Under the pieces are notes generated by a model that saw nothing but the letters and a program-made list of their open reading frames with translations, had not been told where the DNA came from and did not search any database. A stretch of DNA of 64,000 bases from Hemileia vastatrix (taxonomy: Eukaryota > Basidiomycota > Pucciniomycetes > Pucciniales > Zaghouaniaceae): contig JASXTE010000016.1 in NCBI GenBank assembly GCA_030280995.1, positions 24,327,501 through 24,391,500 of the forward strand, written 5' to 3'. The position numbers and the translations under genes are program-made. Below are positions 43,467-54,187 of this stretch, piece by piece. Every line of letters starts with the position of its first letter. Position 1 is the stretch's first letter.

Positions 43467-44695
43467 CCTTTTGATTTTTGGCAGGAGTCACATGATTCAA
43501 CATATAATTTTGTGTCTTCAGACATATTAGCCCACCATGAAGTGTTTTTGATTCTAATTAATGTTTTTTCAAGATCAAAATGACCAGCTAATATTTCATC
43601 ATGACAAAGTTTGAGGATAGTTTCTTTCATAGAAGTAGGAATTACAATTACATTAGTAAGCTTTCTTCTATAATATATATAACCATCTTCAATAGAAAAC
43701 TTTCCTTTACTCAAAGCATTTTGATACTTTGCAGGAAGAATTTTTATTAATGCTTGAATTGAAGCATTCTTAGGATCATTTAAGATAGTAACCAATTTAT
43801 TTAAATCAGAATCCTTCTCATATGAATCCAGTATTAATTGAAATAACTCGTCTTCCATATCTACTACAAATATACCATGGATATGAACAGTATCATCTTC
43901 AGGTATATAAGCAGGATTTGAGTCATTATTTGGCAGAGGTAATCTGGAGAGCATATCAACATTGGAGTGAAAATTTCCAGCCCTATGGATAATTGTCATG
44001 CGTCCTCTGTATTCTTGAACAGCAAGTTGCCACCTGAACATATGTCTGTTAGGTGTCTTCAGGTTTAATAGGGACTTCACAGCACTACAGTCAGTTACCA
44101 ATTCAAATTTTTGGTCATCTAGATAGTAATGAAGCTTCTCAAGAGCCCAAACAACTGCTAAGCACTCCAATTGAGTGGCACCATATTTCAATTCACTATT
44201 TCTTAAGGTTCTTGAAATATCACAAATTACAACCTCTGAGGATTTATCATTAATAATTTGTTTCTGGTGAAGGGCAGAACCCAGAACAATAAAGCTAGCA
44301 CCTGTATACAGGACAAATGGCTTGTTAAAATCTGGAAGAGCCAATATAGGGGCTGTCATTAAGCAAATTTTTAATGTATCAAAAGCTTTTTGACAGTCAT
44401 TATTCCAGAGAAAGGCAACATCTTTTCTGGTCAGTTTTGTAAGAGGCAAGGCTATGACCTGATAATTTTTAATATATTGTCTATAATAGCCACACATCCC
44501 CAAAAAACTTTGGATTTCTCTTACAGAAGTTGATACTTTCACATTTTGGATGGCAGCAATTTTGTTTTGGTCTACACAAATTTGTAAGCCTGACACAACA
44601 TGGCCAAGGACTTTCAAAGATTGAAAACCAAATTTACACTTTTTTAAGGATAAGGTCATATTGATTTCATCCATTTTTTGGAAAACTCTATTCAA
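43463..44695 (-). CDS. Gyp-3 RT thumb, RNase H and integrase zinc domain
   Basis: Begins in frame after a lost T (44693 region): NRVFQKMDEINMTLSLKKCK, LGMCGYYRQYIKNYQVIALP and TKLTRKDVAFLWNNDCQKAF. RNase H: FVLYTGASFIVLGSALHQ (catalytic Asp replaced: LYTGAS where relatives have D), LECLAVVWALEKLHYYL, FELVTDCSAVKSLL and HRAGNFHSNVDMLSRLPLP. The integrase zinc domain is HDEILAGHFDLEKTLIRI...CDSCQKSK. It leaves frame near 43478 through an apparent single-A loss in an A run. Confidence 0.85.
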   Translation of the reverse strand: MNRVFQKMDEINMTLSLKKCKFGFQSLKVLGHVVSGLQICVDQNKIAAIQNVKVSTSVREIQSFLGMCGYYRQYIKNYQVIALPLTKLTRKDVAFLWNNDCQKAFDTLKICLMTAPILALPDFNKPFVLYTGASFIVLGSALHQKQIINDKSSEVVICDISRTLRNSELKYGATQLECLAVVWALEKLHYYLDDQKFELVTDCSAVKSLLNLKTPNRHMFRWQLAVQEYRGRMTIIHRAGNFHSNVDMLSRLPLPNNDSNPAYIPEDDTVHIHGIFVVDMEDELFQLILDSYEKDSDLNKLVTILNDPKNASIQALIKILPAKYQNALSKGKFSIEDGYIYYRRKLTNVIVIPTSMKETILKLCHDEILAGHFDLEKTLIRIKNTSWWANMSEDTKLYVESCDSCQKSKG

Positions 44696-46134
44696 TGAAT
44701 CATATGTTCATCAAAAGTTTTAGAAAAAACAATAATATCATCAATATAAACCATGAGCCATTCTTCAATAATTTCTTGATTGAAAGTGTTATCCATGACT
44801 TTCTGGAAAACTGAAGGAGCATTTTTAGGGCCAAATGGCATCCTAACATACTTATATATTCCCATATGAGTAGCAATAAGCAAAAAATTTTGAGAATTTT
44901 TCTCAACTGGAACTTGATGATAACCTTTATTACCATCCAGACAACTAATAAATTTTGCACCTTGCAAGGTAGCATGTATTGAATTAATTCTGGGTAAAGG
45001 ATAGATATCATCAACAGTATAAGTGTTCAAACCTCTGTAATCTCCACATAATCTAGCCTTATCTTTTTCATAAGAAATCAAGACTGGGGAGATGACACAA
45101 TATTTGGGGGTGACATCTACTTTATCAATGATATTCATTTTTAATAATGTTGCAATATTATCTTCAATATCTTTTCTTTTTGATGGAGAAGCAGGATATG
45201 GTTTTTTCTTAAGAGTAGGAGGAATATCACTCAAATTACAGGATAAGGCAATTTTCATTTCTTCCTGAACAATTCCCAAGACATGAGAACCATGAGCAAA
45301 AGCCATAGGGAAAGAGGTAATAGAGGCAATAATAGAATCCTTTTGTTCACTAGTCAACTGATTGCCAAAAGCAGTATTTATTTCATTTAATAAATCATCC
45401 ATTTCAGTTGTTGTTCTGCCTTTACACTGGATTAGTGAGTTACAAGACTTCAACAGATGCCCAGAAGGTTTTCTAGAAGAGGAAATTTTGAATTTCCTTT
45501 TGCCATTCATTCCTAAGATAAAGCAATTATTTTCTGGGTCCAATTTCACACCAAACATGGTTAAAATATCATTTCCAATAATAAACCACTTGCTTAAATT
45601 ATCATTTTTCATGACAAAAAATTCACAAATAGCTCTGACAAAACCACCATTATATTTGAAGAATACAGAGGTTTTGTATTTGCCAATAGGAATAAAGGTA
45701 GAACCATACCCTTTCCATTTTTCAGAAGTTATAGGTAATAATTTACTCAAATATTCCTTATCCACTGAAACTAAAGCTTTTTCAGACACTACACTTCCTC
45801 CAGCACGTGAATCAAGAACTACATCAACATTTTTACCATTAATGATAACAGGTGCCTTCAAAGGGGATGCATGTATAGAATTGTTAGTAATATCTTTAAT
45901 TATCTCAGAATTTTCTAGTGAAGATAAATCCAATACACATTCTTCAGATATATTATTTAAATAATGGACATCCTGTTCCAACATTAAAACATCTTTAACA
46001 GATTCATTGTCATAGGAGATATTACTTTCACAGTCACTAGAAGAATTATTGACATCAATTTCAACTTCATCAGTGTCTTCATTTTGTTCAACAAGATGAA
46101 TTTTCTTGTCACAAACATTACCCTTCTGCCACGG
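44692..46134 (-). CDS. Gyp-3 protease and reverse transcriptase
   Basis: An acidic N-terminal part (EDTDEVEIDVNNSSSDCES) precedes a degenerate retropepsin (VIINGKNVDVVLDSRAGGSV; DSR where DSG is expected). RT: KKKPYPASPSKRKDIEDNIA, KARLCGDYRGLNTYTVDDIY, FISCLDGNKGYHQVPVEKNS, YVRMPFGPKNAPSVFQKVMD and the canonical catalytic box VYIDDIIVFSKT. It ends at TGA after EHMIH because one T is missing relative to the continuation LNRVFQKMDE. The N-terminus is the second half of a zinc knuckle (WQKGNVC) split by the solo LTR. Confidence 0.85.
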   Translation of the reverse strand, partial: PWQKGNVCDKKIHLVEQNEDTDEVEIDVNNSSSDCESNISYDNESVKDVLMLEQDVHYLNNISEECVLDLSSLENSEIIKDITNNSIHASPLKAPVIINGKNVDVVLDSRAGGSVVSEKALVSVDKEYLSKLLPITSEKWKGYGSTFIPIGKYKTSVFFKYNGGFVRAICEFFVMKNDNLSKWFIIGNDILTMFGVKLDPENNCFILGMNGKRKFKISSSRKPSGHLLKSCNSLIQCKGRTTTEMDDLLNEINTAFGNQLTSEQKDSIIASITSFPMAFAHGSHVLGIVQEEMKIALSCNLSDIPPTLKKKPYPASPSKRKDIEDNIATLLKMNIIDKVDVTPKYCVISPVLISYEKDKARLCGDYRGLNTYTVDDIYPLPRINSIHATLQGAKFISCLDGNKGYHQVPVEKNSQNFLLIATHMGIYKYVRMPFGPKNAPSVFQKVMDNTFNQEIIEEWLMVYIDDIIVFSKTFDEHMIH

Positions 46135-47195
46135 TGTAGACAATCCTATAGTACTAGCTATAGGCCTTGACCAAGGGAGTTGGAGAAAAACCAGAGAGAA
46201 AATCCCCTGTCCCTTTAGAAAAATAGAGTGAGATTTACTTGCTAAAGTAAGTTGGTTCCTGTTTTGCTAAAGCTCCTTTTTAAACACACTTGACTGCTTG
46301 ATGAGCCAAGAAAGTAGTCCCCAGATAGACTACCACACCAGAGACAGCAAAGATACTTGATGTAGGCTGCAAATCCACACCAGAGACAGCAATAATACTT
46401 GCTATAGCTTGCAAGACTATAACAGAGAAAACAGTTGCCAAAGTTAAGTTAAATGAAGAACTCACTTGCAACAAACACAGCCAATTGTGGCCAGAAAACA
46501 GTGAAAACTGAGTGAGGAACAATGATATCACCTCCGGATGGTTGTATGATGATTAAGGCTGCCCCAAACTGTCTTATTCACTATGTACACACAGACCACT
46601 AACTAAGAGCCCATGCGAACCCACCACTCTGGCGCCTGTACCTGCCAAATTGCATAAAAAACCCTCCTGGAGTGCTCCCCAACCTCCTAAAACAGAGGCG
46701 GGCGGGCCACCCGACGTCGGAGATGCCGCCTGAAGCGACCTGGCCTCCCTGAAGCCAGAAAACCAATAAAAACCACTAATCTACATAGAAAAATTAGCTA
46801 CAACTACTAAAACCTTTAAAACACGGAATTTCACTATAACAACATTGAGACATGAAATATAGAGAAAAATTAGCTCTATCCAATGGTACTAAGAACTTAA
46901 CCCTATGACTTAAGGTTAGCCCGTAAAACATGAAAAAAAAATTAAACAGCAATCTTTTATAAATGAAAAATGAGGAAATGACCCCTTAAAACTCAGAATA
47001 TGAAAAATGTCTTCAAGACATAAAATATAGAGAAATACCAGGGCTATCCAATGACAGTACCCGCATACCTGCAGACCCAATATCCACGGAATAAAACCAG
47101 AAAAATACCAAATTCCTTATCAGATTTCAATTAAGACATGCACAAACAGCGCCAAATCACACAACAAAGGCCCCTGCCAATGTTGGAATACCACA
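46135..47195 (-). mobile_element. Solo R-type LTR inside Gyp-3
   Basis: Plus orientation TGTAGACAATCC to GGAATACCACA, flanked by ACGG (46131-46134 and 47196-47199). It lies between the gag zinc knuckle first half (CYKCNKP) and second half (WQKGNVC). No internal sequence of its own remains: LTR-LTR recombination is the usual explanation. Confidence 0.88.
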
Positions 47196-47519
47196 ACGGT
47201 TTGTTACATTTATAACAAGTATTTGTTGCATATTTTTAGGTGCAACTGGGGCAGAGGGTTTACCATGTTTTTCTGAGAGCTTTGTAGAAGGTTTATTCTG
47301 ATCATTATAAGATTTACCAAGGTAATTCTTTGGTTCATATCTATGGTTGAGTAGTACCTCATTACAGATATTAATGAAAGAAGAATGTTCCCTTACATGC
47401 TCAGTTCTAGCCATAATCAAATCTCTAAGAGAATTTGGTAATTTATAGAAGATTTTATCTCTCCAAATATCATAATCCATCTTTGGATCAATTGCTCTTA
47501 GGATTTTTGTCACTTTCAT
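47157..47519 (-). pseudogene. Gyp-3 gag C-terminal part with zinc knuckle
   Basis: LRAIDPKMDYDIWRDKIFYK, LPNSLRDLIMARTEHVREHS and FINICNEVLLNHRYEPKNYL; then, in the adjacent frame, CYKCNKP, interrupted by the solo LTR (the real sequence resumes at WQKGNVC, 46134). Nucleic-acid binding in the particle is the family role. Confidence 0.75.
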
Positions 47520-47828
47520 AAGAAAAACAATGGTCTTTTCAACAGAGGAGGATACATATCTAGTATTCTCATACAGTCTTTGCTGAGCTAACCTGAATTT
47601 TTAACCACCAAACTGATTCTTAATCAAGGATTTCCAATCATTTCATGTATAATGATTGTTATCTAGAAGAACAGATTCATACCACATCAAGGCTACATTG
47701 GAAAATAAAGAAATTAGCTTAGAAACAATTTCCTCATCAGGTAGTTTATAAGATCTCTTTAAATTATCAAATTTTTGGATAAAGTGTTGCCAATCAGAGG
47801 AAGAATCACCATCAAAGGTAGGATATTA
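47520..47828 (-). pseudogene. Gyp-3 gag capsid core with three stops
   Basis: In the frame of the large upstream ORF: YPTFDGDSSSDWQHFIQKF, KLPDEEIVSKLISLFSNVAL, MWYESVLLDNNHYT-stop-NDWKSL and QFGG-stop-KFRLAQQRLYENTR. Stops at about 47827 (TAA), 47645 (TGA) and 47600 (TAA) are consistent with C-to-T changes or A-rich codons. This is a typical gypsy capsid region. Confidence 0.75.
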
Positions 47829-49538
47829 GTCTAACTTAGGCCAATTTTTCTGACTACTGGGATGGTCCACTTTTTGGTTTGAATTTTTCATTATTAATAA
47901 TTCCTGAAGTTTAGCCAGGTGTTCAGAAATTTCATTATTTACAGAAACAGCTGGTGCATGACCATCACAAGATTTTTTGCTAGTAGCAAAAGATTTTACG
48001 GACTCATTGTCAGTTTGTTTAATAGTTGAAATATGAGGAAGAAAGGATGAACTTTGCTCAGGTTTTTTTCCTTTATTTTTATGCAGCTTATTGACAGCAT
48101 CCTCATTCAATTCATTATTGATGGTTAAGGTTGAGAATTTTTCCTGCAGGTCAGACACATAGTTTTTTATTCTTGGAATTTCAGACATCTGGTCATTTAC
48201 TTTTGCAAGAGATAGAACATTTCTGTCCTCAGAAACTGTGTGTTTGGCACTTAGTGCATGGAAATCATTTTTTAGCTTTTTAAACTCATTTTGTAGAGAT
48301 TTTATTTCATTTTTTAATGAATAATTTTCTTCAATAAGGGGTTTAAATTCACTCAAGGTCTTATGTAGATTGATATTTCTATCTGAGATAGATCTATGGT
48401 CACTCCTTATTTGTTTTTGTTGACTAAGAACAATATTCAAGGTTTCTTTGATTTTTAAATAAGCTGTATCTTGTACAGAAGAACTCACTTTACATTGCAA
48501 GTGTAAATTATTTAATCTATCATTTTCATGGATTAACACATCTCTCAAATGTTTGTCTTTCACAACATTAAAATCAAGGGTATCTTTCAATATTTCCTCA
48601 GAAGTTTTTTCAATTAAGGTATAGATTTCAGGGGGAACAGAATCATTTTTAATTGCAACAGAAGGATTAATTAAAGAAGTAGAAGTTAAATTTAAAGGTT
48701 CATCAAATGACAATTTGCTAATTACATCAATAGGGCTACTAGTTACAGGAAGCTGTCTTTTAACAGGTTTAACTGTTCTTTCACCATGTTCAATAATATT
48801 ACCTGCAGAAGAAGTTTTATTAGAAAACATACCCAAGTGACTATCAACCAAATTTCTTACCATGGCAGAGGAGGAAACTTCCCCTGAGACTGAGTTTGGG
48901 ATTGTGCTTGGGCCTTCTTTCTCCTGCTTTGTTGGTAGGGATGAGGAGGTGGATGGAAATTGGGTGTTCTGGATGGGCCAGGCTGATGATGAGGAGGGTC
49001 TTGCACATTCTTTTGGTAGTGAATCATTAGATAATCTCATTTCCATTGCTCTACTTCCATAGTATTTGGATTTTGGATGGTTGAGCTGGGTGGCTGTGAA
49101 GGTTGAGCCTGAAACTGAGGCTGATTGGGAGGCAACTGAGGAGGGGCCTGGGCCTGATTTTGGTTCCTGAGTTCTTGAACCTGATCCCACAAGGTGTCTA
49201 CTTTTGCTTTGTAACTCATGTTTTCTGTCTTCAGCTCTTTTATATGACTGGACAGGTTGTTGATTTGTTGTGGTAGAGGAAGCTTTTTTATTTTGAATCC
49301 TTTTGGAAGACCTTCTTGAGGTACTAGAGGCTTGACTTCCTTCTGTTGTGCTGGGGGAAGGGGGTTTGATTTGTTTACCTCTCCTGTCATTTCCACATCC
49401 TGAATTATGTGAATTTTTCTTGTTAGCATAAGATTTGTTATGTTCAACTTTAGAAGAACTCACAGTATCAGCATCATAATCAATTTCAATTTCATCCACT
49501 TGCATGTTATCCATTTTTTCAGCCAAATTGTTGGACAT
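47826..49538 (-). CDS. Gyp-3 gag N-terminal part
   Basis: 570 codons from ATG 49538 (SNNLAEKMDNMQVDEIEIDY). The stretch at about residues 40-230 is Ser/Thr-rich and low-complexity; the rest forms coiled coils (SLKNEIKSLQNEFKKLKNDF). Between 49447 and 48860 another minus frame gives more protein-like Gag sequence (INNLSSHIKELKTENMSYKA, PPQLPPNQPQFQAQPSQPPS), so two frameshifts may have moved this part out of frame. It runs into capsid sequence at 47826 after WPKLD. Confidence 0.7.
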   Translation of the reverse strand: MSNNLAEKMDNMQVDEIEIDYDADTVSSSKVEHNKSYANKKNSHNSGCGNDRRGKQIKPPSPSTTEGSQASSTSRRSSKRIQNKKASSTTTNQQPVQSYKRAEDRKHELQSKSRHLVGSGSRTQEPKSGPGPSSVASQSASVSGSTFTATQLNHPKSKYYGSRAMEMRLSNDSLPKECARPSSSSAWPIQNTQFPSTSSSLPTKQEKEGPSTIPNSVSGEVSSSAMVRNLVDSHLGMFSNKTSSAGNIIEHGERTVKPVKRQLPVTSSPIDVISKLSFDEPLNLTSTSLINPSVAIKNDSVPPEIYTLIEKTSEEILKDTLDFNVVKDKHLRDVLIHENDRLNNLHLQCKVSSSVQDTAYLKIKETLNIVLSQQKQIRSDHRSISDRNINLHKTLSEFKPLIEENYSLKNEIKSLQNEFKKLKNDFHALSAKHTVSEDRNVLSLAKVNDQMSEIPRIKNYVSDLQEKFSTLTINNELNEDAVNKLHKNKGKKPEQSSSFLPHISTIKQTDNESVKSFATSKKSCDGHAPAVSVNNEISEHLAKLQELLIMKNSNQKVDHPSSQKNWPKLD

Positions 49539-50218
49539 AATAGTGGGAAGATTATTTAACTTGTAAAAAAATTAATAAAAGTTAGTTAATAATTGCTCCA
49601 AAATAAAAAAAAAATTTTAATTAATTAAATTATATAAAAAAATTTTTTAATATAAAGTAATATTTATAAAAAATTAATTAATAAAATGGATTGCAGAGTT
49701 AAATTGGAAATAAACAATCAAGATAATTCAACCAATTAATTAAATTACCAATATTAAATATGGCAATATATATGGGACTAAGCACAAAGTACTTTTAAGT
49801 CAACGAAAATTAACAATAATTAATAATAAAAAAAATTAATTTAATAATTCAATTTGTATTAATAATAATGTTAATTCTTCTAGGACTAAGAGGATTTAAC
49901 AATCTATAATGGTCAACTATGTAAAAAAAAATTATAATAATTGAACACTTACACTCAGTGAATCAGCAATTAAGCCACAATCACTGTTATTACAGTAAAA
50001 ATATAGTAATAAGAGTGAGAGGTGCAAAGGTGAACTTACTATAGTGATCGAAAAATCACTTCAAAATAATATAAGAATTAAAATAATATAAACCTAATAT
50101 ATCAAACCCAAGTTCGAAACACGGTCGCGGAAAAAGTTTCTTTTTTGCTAGGTGGTCTGTGTGTTTTTTGTTCGTCGCCAGGCTCGATCGTCGTCGTTGT
50201 TTAGGAAAGGTCCCCAGT
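49539..50218 (-). other. Gyp-3 5' leader
   Basis: AT-rich untranslated leader between the primer site and gag ATG. Possible weak splice sites (GGTAAGTTCACC-like at about 50040) exist, but nothing decides whether it is spliced. CGTCGTCGTT-type repeats lie next to the primer site (50186-50200). Confidence 0.5.
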
Positions 50219-51348
50219 TGTTGGTCAGTTGTCTAGAAGAGGGAAAAAGAAGCGGAAGAAAAAGAGGAGGAAAAAGGGGTAATGGTGATTTGAGAAATAA
50301 AAGAAATAAAGTCTAATAAAATTAATTAATTTATTGAAGAGAAAGCAACGACGAGTAATTTGAGAGGTGACACAAAATTGTGTTTTATTAATAATAATAT
50401 TATTTCAAGTAAGGGCTATGCACGGCAGACACTTTGATTACTATCAGACTTAAAGCAACCTTTAAATTGTTATATAGAATTTTAATTAGAATTTTATTAC
50501 TAATAAAAAGAATATAAACGTGATATAAAAGTATATTAAATTTGTTGAGTGTATAGTAAGTGATGGGGCTACAGGTGATTAACCAAGGCCTTTTTATAGG
50601 CAATGGGCCCTCTGAAGCGCTACTATATTTGTAAATACAAGAAATATAATAGAATGAAACAAGAATCTTAAAGAATTAGTGAAACATAAAAATGTAGAGA
50701 AAAATATGAAACAAATAATTAAAAACCCCAATTAAGAATCCAATTTTCCCACAATTAATTCCCAAATCAGTAAGTAAAAATAGTGAACAACTAAACAAGC
50801 CTGGAACATAGGAACTATGAGAAAAATAATTCAAAACAGATGGTACAGTCTGATTTAAGGATTTTTAAGTGAAACAAAAATTATTCTGACACAACAAAAT
50901 ATGTAATTAATTTCAATTTAGTATTAATTAGTTTTTCCTGACACAATTATGGGTCAAAAGAAGCGTCATTATTTATTGTTTAATACTATAAAAATGATAT
51001 TTAATATATAAATATAAATAATTAATTTAATTATATTATAAGTAAATTTTACACTTATAATTATAATATATGTTTTTAATTAATTAAATATAAATTTATA
51101 ATTATTAAATACATAAAAATGTGCCATTATTTGTAGAATATAATATATATTATGTTTAATTTAAATGTATAAAAAATTTATATAAACAATAAAATTTATA
51201 TAACACTTATATGTAATAAGATACTTATATAATTTTATTATGCAATAAAATATTAATTTATATACATTAAATAAAATTCTTATGCCCTCTTTCAGGTCCT
51301 ATAAGTTAACATATCATTTACTGGGCTCCTGGAATAGCCTGGCTGACA
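50219..51348 (-). mobile_element. Gyp-3 5' LTR (right copy)
   Basis: Plus orientation TGTTGGTCAG...GGCTGACA, followed by target duplicate GGTTG (51349-51353). The primer site on the minus strand, TGGGGACCTTTCC, begins at 50216. TATA box CCTATAAAAAGGCC near 50586-50600. Confidence 0.9.
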
Positions 51349-52870
51349 GGTTGTGTGTTTATAAAAATTAAGTTAAAAGGAGGTTGGACAAAGATGATGA
51401 TGATGATGCTAAAAAGGGTAAAAAAGGGAAAGAAGAAAATGTGGTTGAAAAAAGATTGGAAGGTACATAGATGGAAATTTTAAAAAATCTTTTATGATAA
51501 AAGGCAAATTCAAGGCTTAAAGTTATTGGCTCATTCATTTGCAGGTGATCTAGGAGATAGGGAATTTCCTGTAGGTATAATATTAATGGATTTTTAAGAG
51601 GATGTCTGGGGAGAGACTTTAATTTATTATCAAATGGTTAAATATTTATTAAAATTAGATATACTGGAAAAAAGTGATAATGATGAATGGGTGGCTATCA
51701 AAAAAAAGTCACCAGCATTTTAACTCTCTGGAAGAAGACTGATTAGGAGGAGGTATTCAAATCCTCAAGTAGTTATTAATCATAAGAAAGGGTAAGAATT
51801 TGTAATGAAATCACTGCATGAAGATCTTGGGCATAGAGTAATTGGTGAAACTTATAGAGGAATTTCTGGTAGATTTTTGTGGCCTGGTATGAAACTGACT
51901 GTTAAAAAATGGGTTCAGTCATACAAAGAATTTCAAAGGAAAATTTATTTAAGCCCAAAATAACCAGGACATGAAAACAGTGAAAATACTCTTTTTGGTA
52001 GGGTTATTTTGGATGCTGTTCATATTAAAGAGGGGAGATATATATATTTAATTATAGCTAGAGATGACTTATCTGTTTGGGTAGAGCCAATTCCTGTTAT
52101 TCATTTGAATGCCAGCGATGTGGTAGATTTTTTGATGAAAAACTGGGTATATAGGTATGGAGTGATGAAGTTGGTAACTGTTGATGGAGGTACTGAATTT
52201 GGGATGGATTTTAGAAAGGCTATATTGAAAGTTGGATAAAAGGTTAGGGTAGCAACCCCATATTATCCTGAAGCTTAAGGAATGGTAGAAGGAGGAAATC
52301 ATGTTATAAAGGATGCTTTAGTTAAAATGTGTGGAGAAAGTGCTGAAAAGAGGAGAAATCATTTACCATTATTTTTTTTGCTGACAGAACAACTGCCAGA
52401 AGGACAACTGGATATTCAACTAAAAACTATTTTTCGGTCAGAAAGCAGTTTTACCAGTTGATCTAGAGGTTGAATCATATCTTGTTGTAGACTAGGAAAC
52501 AGTCAAAACTACTGAAGAATTCTTTTGTGAAAGATTGGTTCATTTAGAATGAAAGAAGAAACTTTAGAAAATGCATATTAGAAAATTATGAATGTTAGAA
52601 ATCATTCAGTTAGATATTAGGGTAGGAGGTTGGTTTGTAGGTTAAGGAAACCTTTAAAAACTAGAGATATAGCCTTGGTGTATAATAGAAGTTTAGAGAG
52701 TAAGTGGGGAAGAATGTTTGCAAATAGGTGGAATGGACCATACAGAGTTAGATATTAAGTATCTGGTGGTTCATATGTATTAGAGGAGCTGAATGAAGTT
52801 GTTTTGAATAAAAGCATTGCTGGTGATCAGGTCAAGCAGTTTTATCCTAGGGGCACCAGGTGTGCTGAAG
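51349..52870 (+). pseudogene. Gyp-2 integrase
   Basis: Resumes after Gyp-3 with heavily mutated but readable sequence: HEDLGHRVIGETYRGI, WPGMKLTVKKWVQS (CxxC lost), LDAVHIKEGRYIYLIIARDD (first D, 52009-52239), LVTVDGGTEFGMDFRKA (second D), PYYPEA-stop-GMVEGGNHV (catalytic E retained), ESKWGRMFANRWNGPYRV and VSGGSYVLEELNEVVLN. Stops are frequent. The 3' end matches Gyp-1 integrase (FYPRGTR) and is followed by motif copies (GAGGCTAAACTACC, ATGAGGATTAAAACT). Confidence 0.85.
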
Positions 52871-53880
52871 TATAACTCCAAAATGAGGCTAAACTACCAA
52901 TTATTGTTAAGAAGATTTCCTCTGAAATGAGGATTAAAACTTTATTATTGGTTAAAGAAGATTTACTCTGCAAAAAGTATTAAATGAAAACTATCATTAA
53001 AATTAACAATCATTCAATTCAAATTTCTCAAATTTTATGGTGAAGAATTGTGTTGGACTGTATTGATTTTTTATGGTAGAAGTGTTAACAGGGGAGCCTT
53101 CTTAATATAGTATTGTCAAGTTTGTGGGTAATTGATGAGCTGGCTGCTTTATACACAATTACCCCACAATTTTTTGCTACCATAGTTCCCCTTTTTCTAG
53201 TGGAATTATGACTTTGTTTTTGTTACATAGGAAGTCCACTTAGACTATAAACTGGATTAACACAACATCAAAATGATTACTCTCATTTGAAGCTGGAATC
53301 AAGGATTTTTTATGTTTTATTTTGGATTTATGAAATTTTATTTTTGAATTTTTTATGTTAGAATTTTTTTTTTTTTAAAAAAATTATTAAAATTAATTGG
53401 CACAGAGATAATGATCACTGGTTGTCTCCAATTATTTTTACAAATCGGAGGGAGCCCACCCAGTGATCATTTCTATTTTTTTATTATGTTTTTCAAATTT
53501 TTCCATATTTATTTATGTTATTTTTTTAATTATGTCCTTTTTTATGCCACATAAAGGTGCATTTGGATGTGGGTAGGATGTCAGGGTTATGGCTCATCAA
53601 ATGGAGGAGGGCATCTTTTATATATTTAATTTTAAATTTTAAATTTTTAGGAAATTTTTTATATCAAGTTTTTTAATTTTAAATTACAAATTTCATAACA
53701 TCAAATAAAAAATAAAAAATGAAATTAAAAAATAATAAATTAAATAAATAAATCAATAATAAAATAATAAAAAATAAAATAATAATAATAATAATAATAA
53801 TAAATTTTTAATTTTAAACTTTCTTTATAATTTTATTTTATTACTTTTTAAGGAAGGGGACCTAGTAGAGTGTAATATCT
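52871..53880. other. Gyp-2 region between integrase and the motif array
   Basis: Contains the Gyp-2 counterparts of the Gyp-1 hairpins: GGGTAATTG...CAATTACCC (53127-53165), a motif copy at about 53229-53250 (GTCCACTTAGACTATAAACT), TGATCACTGGTTGTCTCC paired with GGGAGCCCACCCAGTGATCA (53414-53471) and CACATAAAGGTGCATTTGGATGTGG. Simple AT repeats (ATAA units) lie at 53700-53810. Confidence 0.7.
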
Positions 53881-53909
53881 GTTGGATTCTATCTCAAGAT
53901 ATGCTGTTA

Positions 53910-54187
53910 GTCCTCCAAGACTTTAAACTGGCTAATTTTAAGAATATTTTGAGACGTTGGATTTACATTTTTTGGATCTGTTAGTCCATCAAGAATTAAA
54001 ACTTAATATTAAAGAATAAAATTTCAATAATTTGGTCCACTATGACCTTAAAATGGAAATAATCTATATAATCTGGTCTTCTAAGACCTTAAACTGGAGA
54101 ACAAACATCAAAATGTCAATCATTGGTCCCCTATGACCTTAAACTGGAAAATTACTTTCATTTTGGTTACCAAGACTATAAACTGGT
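53910..54187 (+). repeat. Array of six stem-loop motifs on the 3' side of gene D
   Basis: Starts at 53910, 53984, 54035, 54076, 54126 and 54166. Examples: GTCCTCCAAGACTTTAAACT, GTCCACTATGACCTTAAAAT, GTCTTCTAAGACCTTAAACT, GTCCCCTATGACCTTAAACT. Same orientation as Gyp-2 pol. A weaker copy follows near 54204. Confidence 0.88.

Larger units (their letters stand above)
41145..51348 (-). mobile_element. Gyp-3: Ty3/gypsy element with degenerate chromodomain, inserted in Gyp-2
   Basis: Complete boundaries: LTRs of 1131 and 1130 bp (TGT...GACA termini), flanked by GGTTG on both sides (41140-41144 and 51349-51353). Minus-strand order: 5' LTR, primer site, gag (49538-47157), a solo LTR of another family (46135-47195), protease-RT (46143-44692), RNase H (44695-43463), integrase-chromodomain (43466-42375), PPT (GAGTGAGGGAG), 3' LTR. 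It has two single-nt frameshifts, several stops and a lost integrase catalytic Glu, so it is inactive. It has no antisense accessory gene. Confidence 0.9.

Noticed and set aside
45362..45964. 200-codon plus-strand frame opposite Gyp-3 protease-RT
   Set aside because: Antisense shadow of a clearly identified pol frame, with no Cys cluster, introns or motif arrays as seen for genes A-E.
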